Origin: JAWLHA01 sp041690535 | Lineage (GTDB): Bacteria; Pseudomonadota; Gammaproteobacteria; Thiohalomonadales; Thiohalomonadaceae | DNA: 64,000 nucleotides | Reading direction: 5' to 3' | Assembly: GCA_041690535.1 (NCBI GenBank) | Contig: JAWLHA010000004.1 | Span: 62,001 to 126,000 of the forward strand | Shown: positions 56,941 through 64,000 of the stretch, one piece after another | Layout of the letters: every line of letters starts with the position of its first letter | Position numbering within the stretch: position 1 is the stretch's first letter | Notes under the pieces: model-generated | Database searches by the model: none | The model's input: the letters and a program-made list of their open reading frames with translations, nothing else | Told to the model about the DNA's origin: nothing | Position numbers and translations under genes: made by a program

Positions 56941-57783
56941 ATGAACAACCCCCTTTCCGAGCGGTTCCTCACCGAACTGATCGATGACCTCGAAAACAAG
57001 CGCTTGGTGCTGCCGACCCTGCCCGAGGTCGCATTGCGGGTAAGAGAGGTGGTCGACGACGAGGAGGCCTCGGTAACCGATGTCACTCGGGTGGTGGCCA
57101 CCGATGCGGCGCTGAGCGCGCGCCTGATCCAGGTGGCCAACAGCCCGCTGATGCGCGCCAGCCGCGAGATCACCAGTCTGGATGCTGCCGTCAGCCGGCT
57201 GGGCATGACGATGGTCCGCGACATGGTCACCAGCATCGTCATGCGCCAGATGTTCCAGGCCACCTCCGAGCTGACTGACCGCAAGCTGCGCCAGGTGTGG
57301 GAGCATAGCGTGCAGGTCGCCGCCATCGCCCACGCCATGGCCTCCCAGTTCACCAGCCTCGATCCCAAGCAGGCGATGCTTGCCGGACTCGTGCACGACA
57401 TCGGGACCCTGCCAATCCTGACCAAGGCGGAGGACTACCCTGATCTGCTGGAGGACGAAGCGGCACTCGATACCGTGATTGCGGAACTCCACGCGAGGCT
57501 CGGCGCCGAGATCCTCAAGGCGTGGAATTTCCCGGAGGAGCTCGTGGCGGTCGCGGCCGAGCACGAGACCATTGCGCGCGTCTCCAAGAACACCGATTAC
57601 GTGGACGTCGTCATCGTCGCGAACCTGCAGAGCTATATTGGCACGCAGCACCGTCTCGCCAGCGCCGACTGGAGCCGAATCCCCGCTTTCGCGAAGCTCG
57701 GGTTGAGCCCCGACGTAAACGTCATCGAACTGGAAGAGACCGTCGAAGAGATCCAGGAAGCACAACGGTTGCTCGGGGGATAA
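56941..57783 (+). CDS. HDOD domain signalling protein
   Basis: A 280-residue protein made almost entirely of one HDOD domain, starting at ATG 56941 after GAGGAGA. LPTLPEVALRVREVV lies near 24-38 and VWEHSVQVAAIAHAM near 119-133. LAGLVHDIGTLPIL near 145-158 has an HD pair, although HDOD proteins usually lack full hydrolase activity. Such proteins often act in regulatory or c-di-GMP-linked pathways; the target here is unknown. It lies 10 bp after ygfZ. Confidence 0.88.
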   Translation: MNNPLSERFLTELIDDLENKRLVLPTLPEVALRVREVVDDEEASVTDVTRVVATDAALSARLIQVANSPLMRASREITSLDAAVSRLGMTMVRDMVTSIVMRQMFQATSELTDRKLRQVWEHSVQVAAIAHAMASQFTSLDPKQAMLAGLVHDIGTLPILTKAEDYPDLLEDEAALDTVIAELHARLGAEILKAWNFPEELVAVAAEHETIARVSKNTDYVDVVIVANLQSYIGTQHRLASADWSRIPAFAKLGLSPDVNVIELEETVEEIQEAQRLLGG

Positions 57784-57838
57784 TCGCGCTTCCGAGCGGC
57801 ATGAGGCCCGCTGGTGCCGACGCTCGAGCAGCCTTCGG

Positions 57839-57872
57839 CCGCCTGACCTACGAAGCTCGTTGGGTCAGGCGG
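57839..57872. terminator. Hairpin between convergent HDOD gene and lysS
   Basis: Perfect 10-bp inverted repeat CCGCCTGACC (57839-57848) and GGTCAGGCGG (57863-57872), with an inner ACGA/TCGT pairing that extends the stem. There is no T-run. Its position between two converging genes suggests a bidirectional terminator, or a repetitive palindrome. Confidence 0.55.
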
Positions 57873-57902
57873 TCTTACCGCTAACGCTGCAGGCGTCGGA
57901 GT

Positions 57903-59402
57903 TTAGGCCCTTCCGGACGGACGCATGTGAGGGAAGAGCAGCACGTCACGGATGGAGGGCGAATCGGTGAACAGCATGACGAGGCGGTCGATGCCGATCC
58001 CCTCCCCGGCCGTCGGGGGCAAGCCGTGCTCGAGGGCGACGATGTAATCCTCGTCGAAGTGCATCGCCTCCTCGTCGCCAGCCTGCTTCTCTTCCACCTG
58101 CTTGCGGAACCGCTCAGCCTGGTCCTCCGCATCATTGAGCTCGGAGAAGCCGTTGGCGATCTCCCGCCCGCCGACGAAGAACTCGAAGCGATCCGTAACG
58201 AAGGGGTCATGGTCGTTGCGACGAGCCAGCGGCGAGACCTCGGTAGGATAGGCAGTAATGAAGGTGGGCTCCTTCAGGCGATGCTCCACCGTCTTCTCAA
58301 AGATCTCGATCTGCACCTTGCCCAGGCCATAGCTCTCCTTGACGGGGATGTCCAGCGTCTCGGCCACCTTGCGCGCCTCCTCCAGCGTGTTGAGCTGCTC
58401 AGGCCGGAGATCCGGATTGAAATGGAGGATGGACTCCTTCACGGTCATGCGCCGGAAGGGGCTGCCGAAGTCGTACGCCTCACCCTGGTACTGGAATTTC
58501 GCGCTCCCCAGCACCTTCTCGGCCACCTCGCGCAGCATCGCCTCGGTGAGATCCATGAGGTCGTGGTAATCGGCGTAGGCCTGGTAGAACTCCAGCATGG
58601 TGAATTCGGGGTTATGCCGCGTCGACAGCCCCTCGTTGCGGAAGTTGCGGTTGATCTCGAACACCCGTTCGAACCCCCCCACCACCAGCCGCTTCAAGTA
58701 GAGTTCCGGCGCAATGCGCAGGTACAACTCCATATCGAGGGCGTTGTGATAGGTGATGAACGGTTTTGCCGTCGCGCCGCCCGGGATCGCCTGCATCATC
58801 GGCGTCTCCACCTCCAGGAATCCATGGTGGACCAGGTATTCACGGATGTGGTGGACCACCTGCGAGCGGATGCGGAAGGTGTCGCGGGCCACGTCGTTGA
58901 TGATGAGATCCAGATAACGCTGGCGATAGCGTGTCTCCTGGTCCGTCAGCCCGTGCCATTTCTCAGGCAAAGGCCGCAACGACTTGGTGAGCAGCCGGAC
59001 GTTGTCGACCTTCACCGACAACTCCCCCGTCTTGGTGCGGAACAGAACGCCTTCCGCCCCGACGATATCCCCCAGGTCCCACCGCTTGAAGTCGGTGTAG
59101 ACACCTTCGGGCAGGACATCGCGCTGGATGAAGAGCTGAATCGAACCGGACATGTCCTTCACATGGGCGAAGGAGGCCTTGCCCATGATGCGGCGCGACA
59201 TCATACGCCCGGCGACACTGACCCGCACGGGCTCTGCTTCCAACTGCTCGGCCGAGAGATCGCTGTACCGCGCGTGGAGTTCACCCGCGACCACGTTGCG
59301 GCGGAAATCGTTGGGAAAGGCGCCCCCCCTCTCCCGCAGTTCGGCAAGCTTCTCACGGCGTTGCGCGATCAGCGCATGTTCGTCTCGTTCGATATCAGTC
59401 AT
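57903..59402 (-). CDS. lysS: Lysyl-tRNA synthetase (class II)
   Basis: Charges tRNA-Lys. From ATG 59400-59402 (MTDIERDEHALIAQRREKL) it has 499 residues. An N-terminal anticodon-binding OB-fold (about 60-170) is followed by class II motif 1 (FLEVETPMMQAIPGGATAKP near 201-220), motif 2 (FEINRNFRNEGLSTRHNPEF near 265-284) and motif 3 (GEGIGIDRLVML). It follows prfB by 58 bp, the standard prfB-lysS pairing. Confidence 0.97.
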   Translation of the reverse strand: MTDIERDEHALIAQRREKLAELRERGGAFPNDFRRNVVAGELHARYSDLSAEQLEAEPVRVSVAGRMMSRRIMGKASFAHVKDMSGSIQLFIQRDVLPEGVYTDFKRWDLGDIVGAEGVLFRTKTGELSVKVDNVRLLTKSLRPLPEKWHGLTDQETRYRQRYLDLIINDVARDTFRIRSQVVHHIREYLVHHGFLEVETPMMQAIPGGATAKPFITYHNALDMELYLRIAPELYLKRLVVGGFERVFEINRNFRNEGLSTRHNPEFTMLEFYQAYADYHDLMDLTEAMLREVAEKVLGSAKFQYQGEAYDFGSPFRRMTVKESILHFNPDLRPEQLNTLEEARKVAETLDIPVKESYGLGKVQIEIFEKTVEHRLKEPTFITAYPTEVSPLARRNDHDPFVTDRFEFFVGGREIANGFSELNDAEDQAERFRKQVEEKQAGDEEAMHFDEDYIVALEHGLPPTAGEGIGIDRLVMLFTDSPSIRDVLLFPHMRPSGRA

Positions 59403-59460
59403 CTTCTCTCTGCTTTCGAAAAATCGGTGCGTCGCAAAAAAGTGAAACAGCCGGAAACGA

Positions 59461-60559
59461 TCAGAGTCCGCTCTTGAGGCTCGCCTCGATGAAGTCGTCC
59501 AAATCCCCATCCAGGACCACCTGGGTGTTGCCGGTCTCCACCCCTGTCCGCAAGTCCTTGATACGGGACTGGTCGAGGACATAGGAGCGGATCTGACTGC
59601 CCCACCCGATATCCGCTTTGGTCGCCTCCAGGGCCTGCTGCTCCGCGCTGCGCTTCTGCATCTCCAGCTCGTACAGCTTGGCCTTGAGCTGTTTCATGGC
59701 CTGATCTTTGTTCTTGTGCTGGGAACGGTCATTCTGGCACTGCACCACGACATTCGTGGGCAGGTGGGTGATGCGCACGGCCGATTCGGTCCGGTTCACG
59801 TGCTGCCCGCCCGCGCCTGAGGCACGGTAGACGTCGATCCGCAGGTCTGCCGGGTTGATCTCGATGTCGATATCGTCGTCCACCTCGGGGGAGACAAATA
59901 CCGAAGCGAACGAGGTGTGCCGGCGGTTGCCCGAATCGAAGGGTGACTTGCGAACCAGACGATGGACCCCGATTTCAGTGCGCAACCAGCCGAAGGCATA
60001 TTCGCCCTCGAAACGTATGGTGGCACTCTTGATCCCGGCCACCTCGCCCTCCGAGACCTCCAGCAGCTCGGTCTTGAAGCCGCGGCGTTCACCCCAGCGC
60101 AGGTACATGCGCAACAGCATGTTCGCCCAATCCTGCGCCTCGGTGCCGCCCGATCCCGCCTGGACATCCAGGTAGGCATTGGCGGGATCCATTTTCCCGG
60201 AGAACATGCGGCGGAATTCGAGCTGAGCCAGGAGTTTTTCGGCCTCGTTCATGTCGGCAGCCACCGACTCGGCCATCGCCTCGTCCCCTTCGTCCACGGC
60301 AAGCTCAAGCAGCTCCTGGCCGTCGGTCAGGGTTCCGTCAAGCCCCTCCACCACCCGTACCACCTGCTCGAGCTGCGCGCGCTCACGTCCCAGCTCCTGG
60401 GCTCGTTCGGGTTTGTTCCAAACGTTAGGGTCTTCCAGTTCTCGCTCGACCTCGATCAGGCGCTCGCGCTTGACATCGAAGTCAAAGATACCCCCTAAGG
60501 GCGTCCAGGCGCCCCTGCATATCTTTGATCTGGCGGGTGATCTGATTGATTTCCAGCAT
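59461..60559 (-). CDS. prfB: Peptide chain release factor 2, with programmed +1 frameshift
   Basis: RF2 ends translation at UGA and UAA. It starts at ATG 60557-60559 (MLEINQITRQIKDMQ), and codon 26 is an in-frame TGA (60482-60484). The frameshift site AGGGGGTATCTTTGAC is complete: an internal Shine-Dalgarno-like AGGGGG, the slippery CTT and the TGA followed by C. A +1 shift joins the 25-codon leader to the main frame (DFDVKRERLIEVE...) and gives 365 residues, exactly the usual RF2 length. The anticodon-like SPF (RKSPFDSG) and catalytic GGQ (SGAGGQHVN) motifs are present. Confidence 0.96.
60481..60500 (-). promoter_or_regulatory. RF2 programmed frameshift signal
   Basis: The minus-strand sequence CTTAGGGGGTATCTTTGAC contains the internal ribosome-pairing AGGGGG, three bases (TAT), slippery CTT and stop TGA followed by C. 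It allows RF2 to regulate its own synthesis: low RF2 slows termination at UGA and promotes the shift. Confidence 0.95.
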
Positions 60560-60798
60560 AACCAGTCTATTTAGACAGTTGAGAAAGAGGGGCGCAATGA
60601 TACTACAGCGGCCCTCCCCCGTGAACTCGACAGGGGGAACCGCAGCACCGCGGAGGGGGTCAGATTTGTTGGTAGGAGTAGCCGGGACCGGGGTTATCGA
60701 CGGGTGCATAGCCATAAGCAAGTTGCATGCCGTTGAATTCCCGCCGGACCCTGACTATACGTTTGATACCCCAAATGCGATTGAGAACCCGTTCAACC

Positions 60799-61266
60799 AT
60801 GAAATTGAGCCGGAAAAATTCAGCAAATCGCAATATTACGCGCATGGACCACGAAAAGGTCAAAGGGTACTGGGTGCGCGTAGTAAAGGAAGGGAGACTG
60901 CATCAGCGGCTGTTCTCGGATGGGCAGTATGGCGGGTCGCGCAAGGCACTGGCGGCCGCCCGGGCTTACAGGGACGCGTTGCGGCAACGGCTCTTCGGCA
61001 AGCACGCCGAGTCGGGCCGCCGGGTATGTACAACCTTCGCCAACAACTCCTCAGGGGTGGTGGGAGTCCACTATGTGGAGAAACACCGGGGCAACTCGGT
61101 GAGCAAGGCGTACGTTGCCTCATGGTGCCCCGTAAAGGGCGGCCCCCAGCGACACAAGTATTTCTCCGTGAAGAAGCTGGGAAAACGGGAGGCGTTTCGC
61201 CAAGCGAAGGAATTCCGGCGGGCCCGCGTGGAGGAAATCCTCCAGGGCAAGTCGCCTGACGCCTGA
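60799..61266 (+). CDS. AP2-domain protein, probably DNA-binding
   Basis: A small basic protein with an AP2-like C-terminal domain (SSGVVGVHYVEKHRG, then YVASWCPVKGG and KKLGKREAFRQAKEFRR). Before it lies a related-looking segment (NITRMDHEKVKGYWVRVVKEGRLHQRLFSD) ending in KALAAARAYRDALRQRLFG. From ATG 60799 it has 155 residues. Starts at 60727 and 60844 are also possible; none has a strong ribosome site. AP2 domains in bacteria often come with HNH endonucleases, but none is attached here. Lower-than-average GC upstream and the nearby palindromic element hint at transfer. Confidence 0.75.
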   Translation: MKLSRKNSANRNITRMDHEKVKGYWVRVVKEGRLHQRLFSDGQYGGSRKALAAARAYRDALRQRLFGKHAESGRRVCTTFANNSSGVVGVHYVEKHRGNSVSKAYVASWCPVKGGPQRHKYFSVKKLGKREAFRQAKEFRRARVEEILQGKSPDA

Positions 61267-61324
61267 TCCGATGACACGGGGGCGATCCAAAGACCCCAGG
61301 CACGCCGTCTGCACCTCCCCTTAG

Positions 61325-61410
61325 GGAAACGCTGATTAATTCCGCTTCCGCCCCCGATTAAGGCATTCGAAGGCAGGCTTCGCGGGCATGACGAATTAAT
61401 CAGCGTTTCC
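61325..61410. mobile_element. Second palindromic element (86 bp) with 17-bp inverted repeats
   Basis: Perfect 17-bp terminal inverted repeats GGAAACGCTGATTAATT (61325-61341) and AATTAATCAGCGTTTCC (61394-61410) enclose 52 bp without a reading frame. TTAG on the left and TTGG on the right could be a degenerate 4-bp target duplication of the YTAR type made by IS5-group elements. It is unrelated to the four larger elements and lies between the AP2 gene and apbE. Confidence 0.75.
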
Positions 61411-61487
61411 TTGGGCCCTCACGAGGCGCCCGGCGATATCTCGGCCCAGCACCGCCCTGATCGGCTGCTCCACCACGGAGCGGTGAG

Positions 61488-62534
61488 TCAGAGCGGCTCG
61501 CTGATGCGCACGTCCACCGGCCGGGGCTCCTGGAAGATGACCCGCGCGGCCATGGCGGGGTCCATATGGACGGCCCCGGCCTCATCCACCAGCATCACGT
61601 ATTTCATCCCCATCTTGCGGGCAATCCGATGCCACGCCTCCACGCCCGCCACCACCAGGGCCGTGGCGGCCGCGTCCGCCTCCGCCCCGTTGTCGTGGAT
61701 CACGGTCACGGAGGTAATCCCCTTCACCGGCATGCCGGTGCGGGGATCGAGAATGTGGGTGTACCGCACCCCTTCGAACTCGTTGTAACGCTCATAGTTG
61801 CCGGAGGTGAAAACGCTTTCGTCCCCCTGCACCTCCAAGGCGGCCAGCACCCCCTGCCCCTGGGGATGGCGGATCCCCACCCGCCAGGGCCGCTTGCCTG
61901 GCCTGCCGATGGCGCGCAGGTCGCCCCCGCCGTTGACAATGGCGTTCTCGACCCCCAGGGCACGCAGCCGCTCAATGGCCAGGTCCACCGCATAACCCTT
62001 GGCGAAGGCCCCGAAATCCAACTGCACGGCACGGTTTCTGGAGGTGAGCCCCCCCTCTTCAAGGATCACATCGTCCATGCCGGGAGCAAGCGCGACCCAA
62101 CCCGCAATCGCCTCCTCCCGTGGCGGCGGGCCGTTGGGACGCTCACTGCTCTGAAACCCCCACAGCCGCAGCAGACCGCCAATGGCGGGGTTGAACAGCC
62201 CCTCACTGCGCTCATACAGTACCCGCGACTGCGCGATCAGCGGCCGCAGAGAGGGGACCACCTCACCGCGCCCTCCCGAGGCAATCGCCGCGTTCAGCTC
62301 GGTGAGCGGGCCCGGCTCCCACGCATGCCACTCGTAGTGCATCCGCTGAAAGTCCCGCGCAACTGCGTCCACCGCCCGCTCGGCAAGTTCTCGGTCGCTC
62401 CCCCAGATGCTGATATCGACGATGGTCCCGAAAACGTAGGCTTGCTGGCGATACAACTCCTCGTTGCGCTCGGCACTGCATCCCCCGACGAGAAAAAGCA
62501 GCGCCGCAAGAAGCGGCAATATGACTCGGACCAT
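61488..62534 (-). CDS. apbE: FAD:protein FMN transferase ApbE (lipoprotein)
   Basis: ApbE attaches FMN through a phosphoester bond to Thr/Ser residues of periplasmic or membrane redox proteins. The 348-residue precursor has a lipoprotein signal with lipobox LVGGC (cysteine 19), so it is probably membrane-anchored on the periplasmic side. Family motifs visible are QLDFGAFAKGYAVD near 171-184, VNGGGDLRAIG near 200-210, YTHILDPRTGMPV near 255-267 and EADAAATAL near 283-291. No target protein gene is adjacent. Confidence 0.94.
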   Translation of the reverse strand: MVRVILPLLAALLFLVGGCSAERNEELYRQQAYVFGTIVDISIWGSDRELAERAVDAVARDFQRMHYEWHAWEPGPLTELNAAIASGGRGEVVPSLRPLIAQSRVLYERSEGLFNPAIGGLLRLWGFQSSERPNGPPPREEAIAGWVALAPGMDDVILEEGGLTSRNRAVQLDFGAFAKGYAVDLAIERLRALGVENAIVNGGGDLRAIGRPGKRPWRVGIRHPQGQGVLAALEVQGDESVFTSGNYERYNEFEGVRYTHILDPRTGMPVKGITSVTVIHDNGAEADAAATALVVAGVEAWHRIARKMGMKYVMLVDEAGAVHMDPAMAARVIFQEPRPVDVRISEPL

Positions 62535-62570
62535 GGATGAATACCGAAAGTGTCGCGGGTAAGTTTATCT

Positions 62571-62600
62571 AAAAAAAATTGGTGAACGGGACCGCCCCCG
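62571..62600 (-). terminator. Possible terminator of cheV
   Basis: On the minus strand a short G/C stem (around GGGCGGTCCCG) is followed by ACC and a run of eight T (complement of 62571-62578). The stem is short, so this is tentative. The rest of 62535-62689 shows nothing recognisable. Confidence 0.35.
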
Positions 62601-62689
62601 GCCAACCCCGCCAGGCATGAGAGCGGCAGGCCCGCGTTCGCTTGGTGCCTTGGTGAAAATCCGGTGATCAAAGACGGCAAGCCGGAGGT

Positions 62690-63610
62690 TCAGACAGCGT
62701 GTTGCAGTCCCGCCACCACCGCCTTGGCCAGCTCTTCCGGAACGAACTTGGTCAGCACCGCGTCAGCCCCGGCTTTTTGTGCCTGCTCGGTATTGATGGC
62801 CCCATTCAGCGACGTATGCAGAAGGACATACAGACCGTTCAGTTTCGGGGTGCCGCGAATCTCACGGGTGAGGGTGTAGCCGTCCATCTCGGGCATCTCG
62901 ATATCTGATATCACCATAGACACCGGCCACTCATCGGGGTTTTCCGCAAGGCGCCGGAGCAACTCGAGCGCCTCCTTGCCATCGCGGGCCATCAGGTACT
63001 CCACGCCGATCTGCTCCAGCGTGTGGGCGGTCTGATGGCGGGCCAGGCTGGAATCGTCCACCACCAGCAGCCTTTTGCCCGCAAGGTGGGGCAGTGCATC
63101 CTCCGGCGCAGCTACCGCGAGCCCTCCGGTGGTCACCACCACTTCACCAAGGACCTTTTCAACGTCCAGCACCTGGACCAGCTCCTCGCCGATCTCCGTG
63201 ACGCCGGTAATGTAGCTCCCCGCGCCGGTGGCACGCGGCGGCGGAAGGACACTCTTCCAGTCGCAGACCACGATGCGATCCACCCGGCTGACCAGGAAAC
63301 CCTGCATGGAGCGGTTAAATTCGGTGATGATCACCGAGGCGTCACACTCCCGCTGTTCCCCGCCGATGATTGACGGCCGACCGATGGCCGCCGCCAGGTC
63401 GATGACCGTCAGCGGCTCGCCCCTCAGGTGGGCGATGCCACGCACGGAGGGATGTGATTTGGGCACATGGGTGAGGTGCGGACAGGCGATCACCTCTTTT
63501 ACCTTCAGCACGTTGATGCCAAAGCGCTGCCTGCCGCTCAGATGAAATAACAGCAGTTCGAGGCGATCACCGAATGCCGTGCGATCGACCTTACCCGTTG
63601 GCTCGCGCAT
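62690..63610 (-). CDS. cheV: CheV-type chemotaxis coupling protein (CheW-REC)
   Basis: Couples chemoreceptors to CheA and can be phosphorylated. From ATG 63610 (MREPTGKVDRTAFGD) it has 306 residues; a GTG five codons upstream is also possible. The CheW domain (about 15-160) includes LELLLFHLSGRQRFGINVLK and RGIAHLRGEPLTVIDL. A receiver domain (about 180-300) has acidic residues in LLVVDDSSLARH and SDIEMPEMDG and a late lysine in AVLTKFVPEE. It lies directly downstream of the cheW-like gene. Confidence 0.92.
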   Translation of the reverse strand: MREPTGKVDRTAFGDRLELLLFHLSGRQRFGINVLKVKEVIACPHLTHVPKSHPSVRGIAHLRGEPLTVIDLAAAIGRPSIIGGEQRECDASVIITEFNRSMQGFLVSRVDRIVVCDWKSVLPPPRATGAGSYITGVTEIGEELVQVLDVEKVLGEVVVTTGGLAVAAPEDALPHLAGKRLLVVDDSSLARHQTAHTLEQIGVEYLMARDGKEALELLRRLAENPDEWPVSMVISDIEMPEMDGYTLTREIRGTPKLNGLYVLLHTSLNGAINTEQAQKAGADAVLTKFVPEELAKAVVAGLQHAV

Positions 63611-63630
63611 GCTCTTCTGCCCCACCCTTG

Positions 63631-64000
63631 TCAGAAGGTTGCCAGTTCCGCGAGCTCTTCTTCGGAAAGCAGCTTGGCGGCGTCGATGAGGATGATAAGG
63701 CCTTCCTTGCGGTTATAGAGCCCCGAAATATACCTGGAAGCCTCTCGATTGCCCGTATCCGGGGCACCCTCGATCTTCGAGGAGTGCAGCTCCAGCACCT
63801 CCTGCACGCTGTCGACCAAAAAGCCGACCACGTGATCACCGGCCTCGAGGATCAGAATGCGGGAGGCGTCATCCACCTCGCGGCTGGCCAAACCGAAGCG
63901 GGAGCGGGTCTCGATGATCGCAACCACATTGCCGCGCAGGTTGATGATGCCAAGGACATACGGTGGTGCGCCCGGCACCGGCGAGATATCGGGACTGCGC
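63631..64000 (-). CDS. cheW: CheW-like chemotaxis scaffold protein (5' end outside window)
   Basis: C-terminal part of a CheW-domain protein. The frame continues to the window edge (RSPDISPVPGAPPYVLGIIN), so the start is missing. The visible ~123 residues include VLGIINLRGNVVAIIETRSR, the VVGFLVDSVQEVLELHSSKI region and YISGLYNRKEGLIILIDAAK, all typical of CheW. It is probably co-transcribed with cheV, whose start lies about 20 bp after its stop. Confidence 0.9.
   Translation of the reverse strand, partial: RSPDISPVPGAPPYVLGIINLRGNVVAIIETRSRFGLASREVDDASRILILEAGDHVVGFLVDSVQEVLELHSSKIEGAPDTGNREASRYISGLYNRKEGLIILIDAAKLLSEEELAELATF

Overview
This window is a 64-kb stretch of GC-rich chromosome, almost fully coding. 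It comes from a Gram-negative gammaproteobacterium: lipopolysaccharide genes (kdsB, lpxK, msbA), Lol lipoprotein export, an rpoE-rseABC-degP locus next to nadB, and lepA-lepB-rnc-era-recO-pdxJ in the order known from Pseudomonas and relatives. Chemotaxis genes indicate motility and the trehalose genes suggest osmotic stress. I cannot name the species; a free-living Chromatiales-like organism is a guess. I saw no tRNA, rRNA, CRISPR array, intact transposase or prophage.

Layout, left to right. 1-3.9 kb: the truncated 3' part of a double-length UvrA. 3.9-5.4 kb: an HtpX-like protease and a small unknown gene. 5.4-10.4 kb: the envelope operon exbB-exbD-msbA-lpxK-ycaR-kdsB (minus strand). 10.7-15.6 kb: comEC, a DUF2062 gene and lolC-lolD. 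15.9-21.2 kb: sfsA, a RelA-type (p)ppGpp enzyme and ygiQ. 21.4-24.9 kb (plus strand): a small exported protein, the two-step agmatine-to-putrescine pathway (aguA, aguB) and a DAHP synthase. 24.9-25.1 kb: a candidate sigma-54 promoter, small RNA and terminator. 25.2-29.1 kb: two c-di-GMP signalling proteins. 29.1-40.1 kb (minus strand): acpS, pdxJ, recO, era, rnc, a DUF4845 gene, lepB, lepA, a glutaredoxin-like gene, degP, rseC, rseB, rseA and rpoE, with a readable sigma-E promoter before rpoE. 40.4-42.3 kb: nadB and a coiled-coil protein. 42.4-51.5 kb: a trehalose cluster made of an internally duplicated DUF5752-like protein, TreT, GlgX/TreX, TreZ and TreY. 51.5-55.5 kb: sdhCDAB-sdhE-ygfX. 55.9-60.6 kb: ygfZ, an HDOD gene, lysS and prfB (with the RF2 programmed frameshift). 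60.7-64 kb: an AP2-domain protein, apbE, cheV and the 3' part of cheW.

The strongest non-genic signal is a family of four palindromic, non-coding mobile elements (5435, 15636, 21230, 55497). They share terminal inverted repeats starting CAGGGTAAACGCA, and each is flanked by a 10-bp direct repeat (two perfect, two with one or two mismatches). Three of the four lie 38-56 bp upstream of the start codon of a minus-strand gene (lolC, ygiQ, sdhC). A second, unrelated 86-bp palindromic element lies at 61325. Other points of interest are the duplicated DUF5752-like protein coupled to TreT, the RelA-type enzyme with an intact hydrolase motif, and the candidate sigma-54-driven small RNA with an anti-Shine-Dalgarno-like core.
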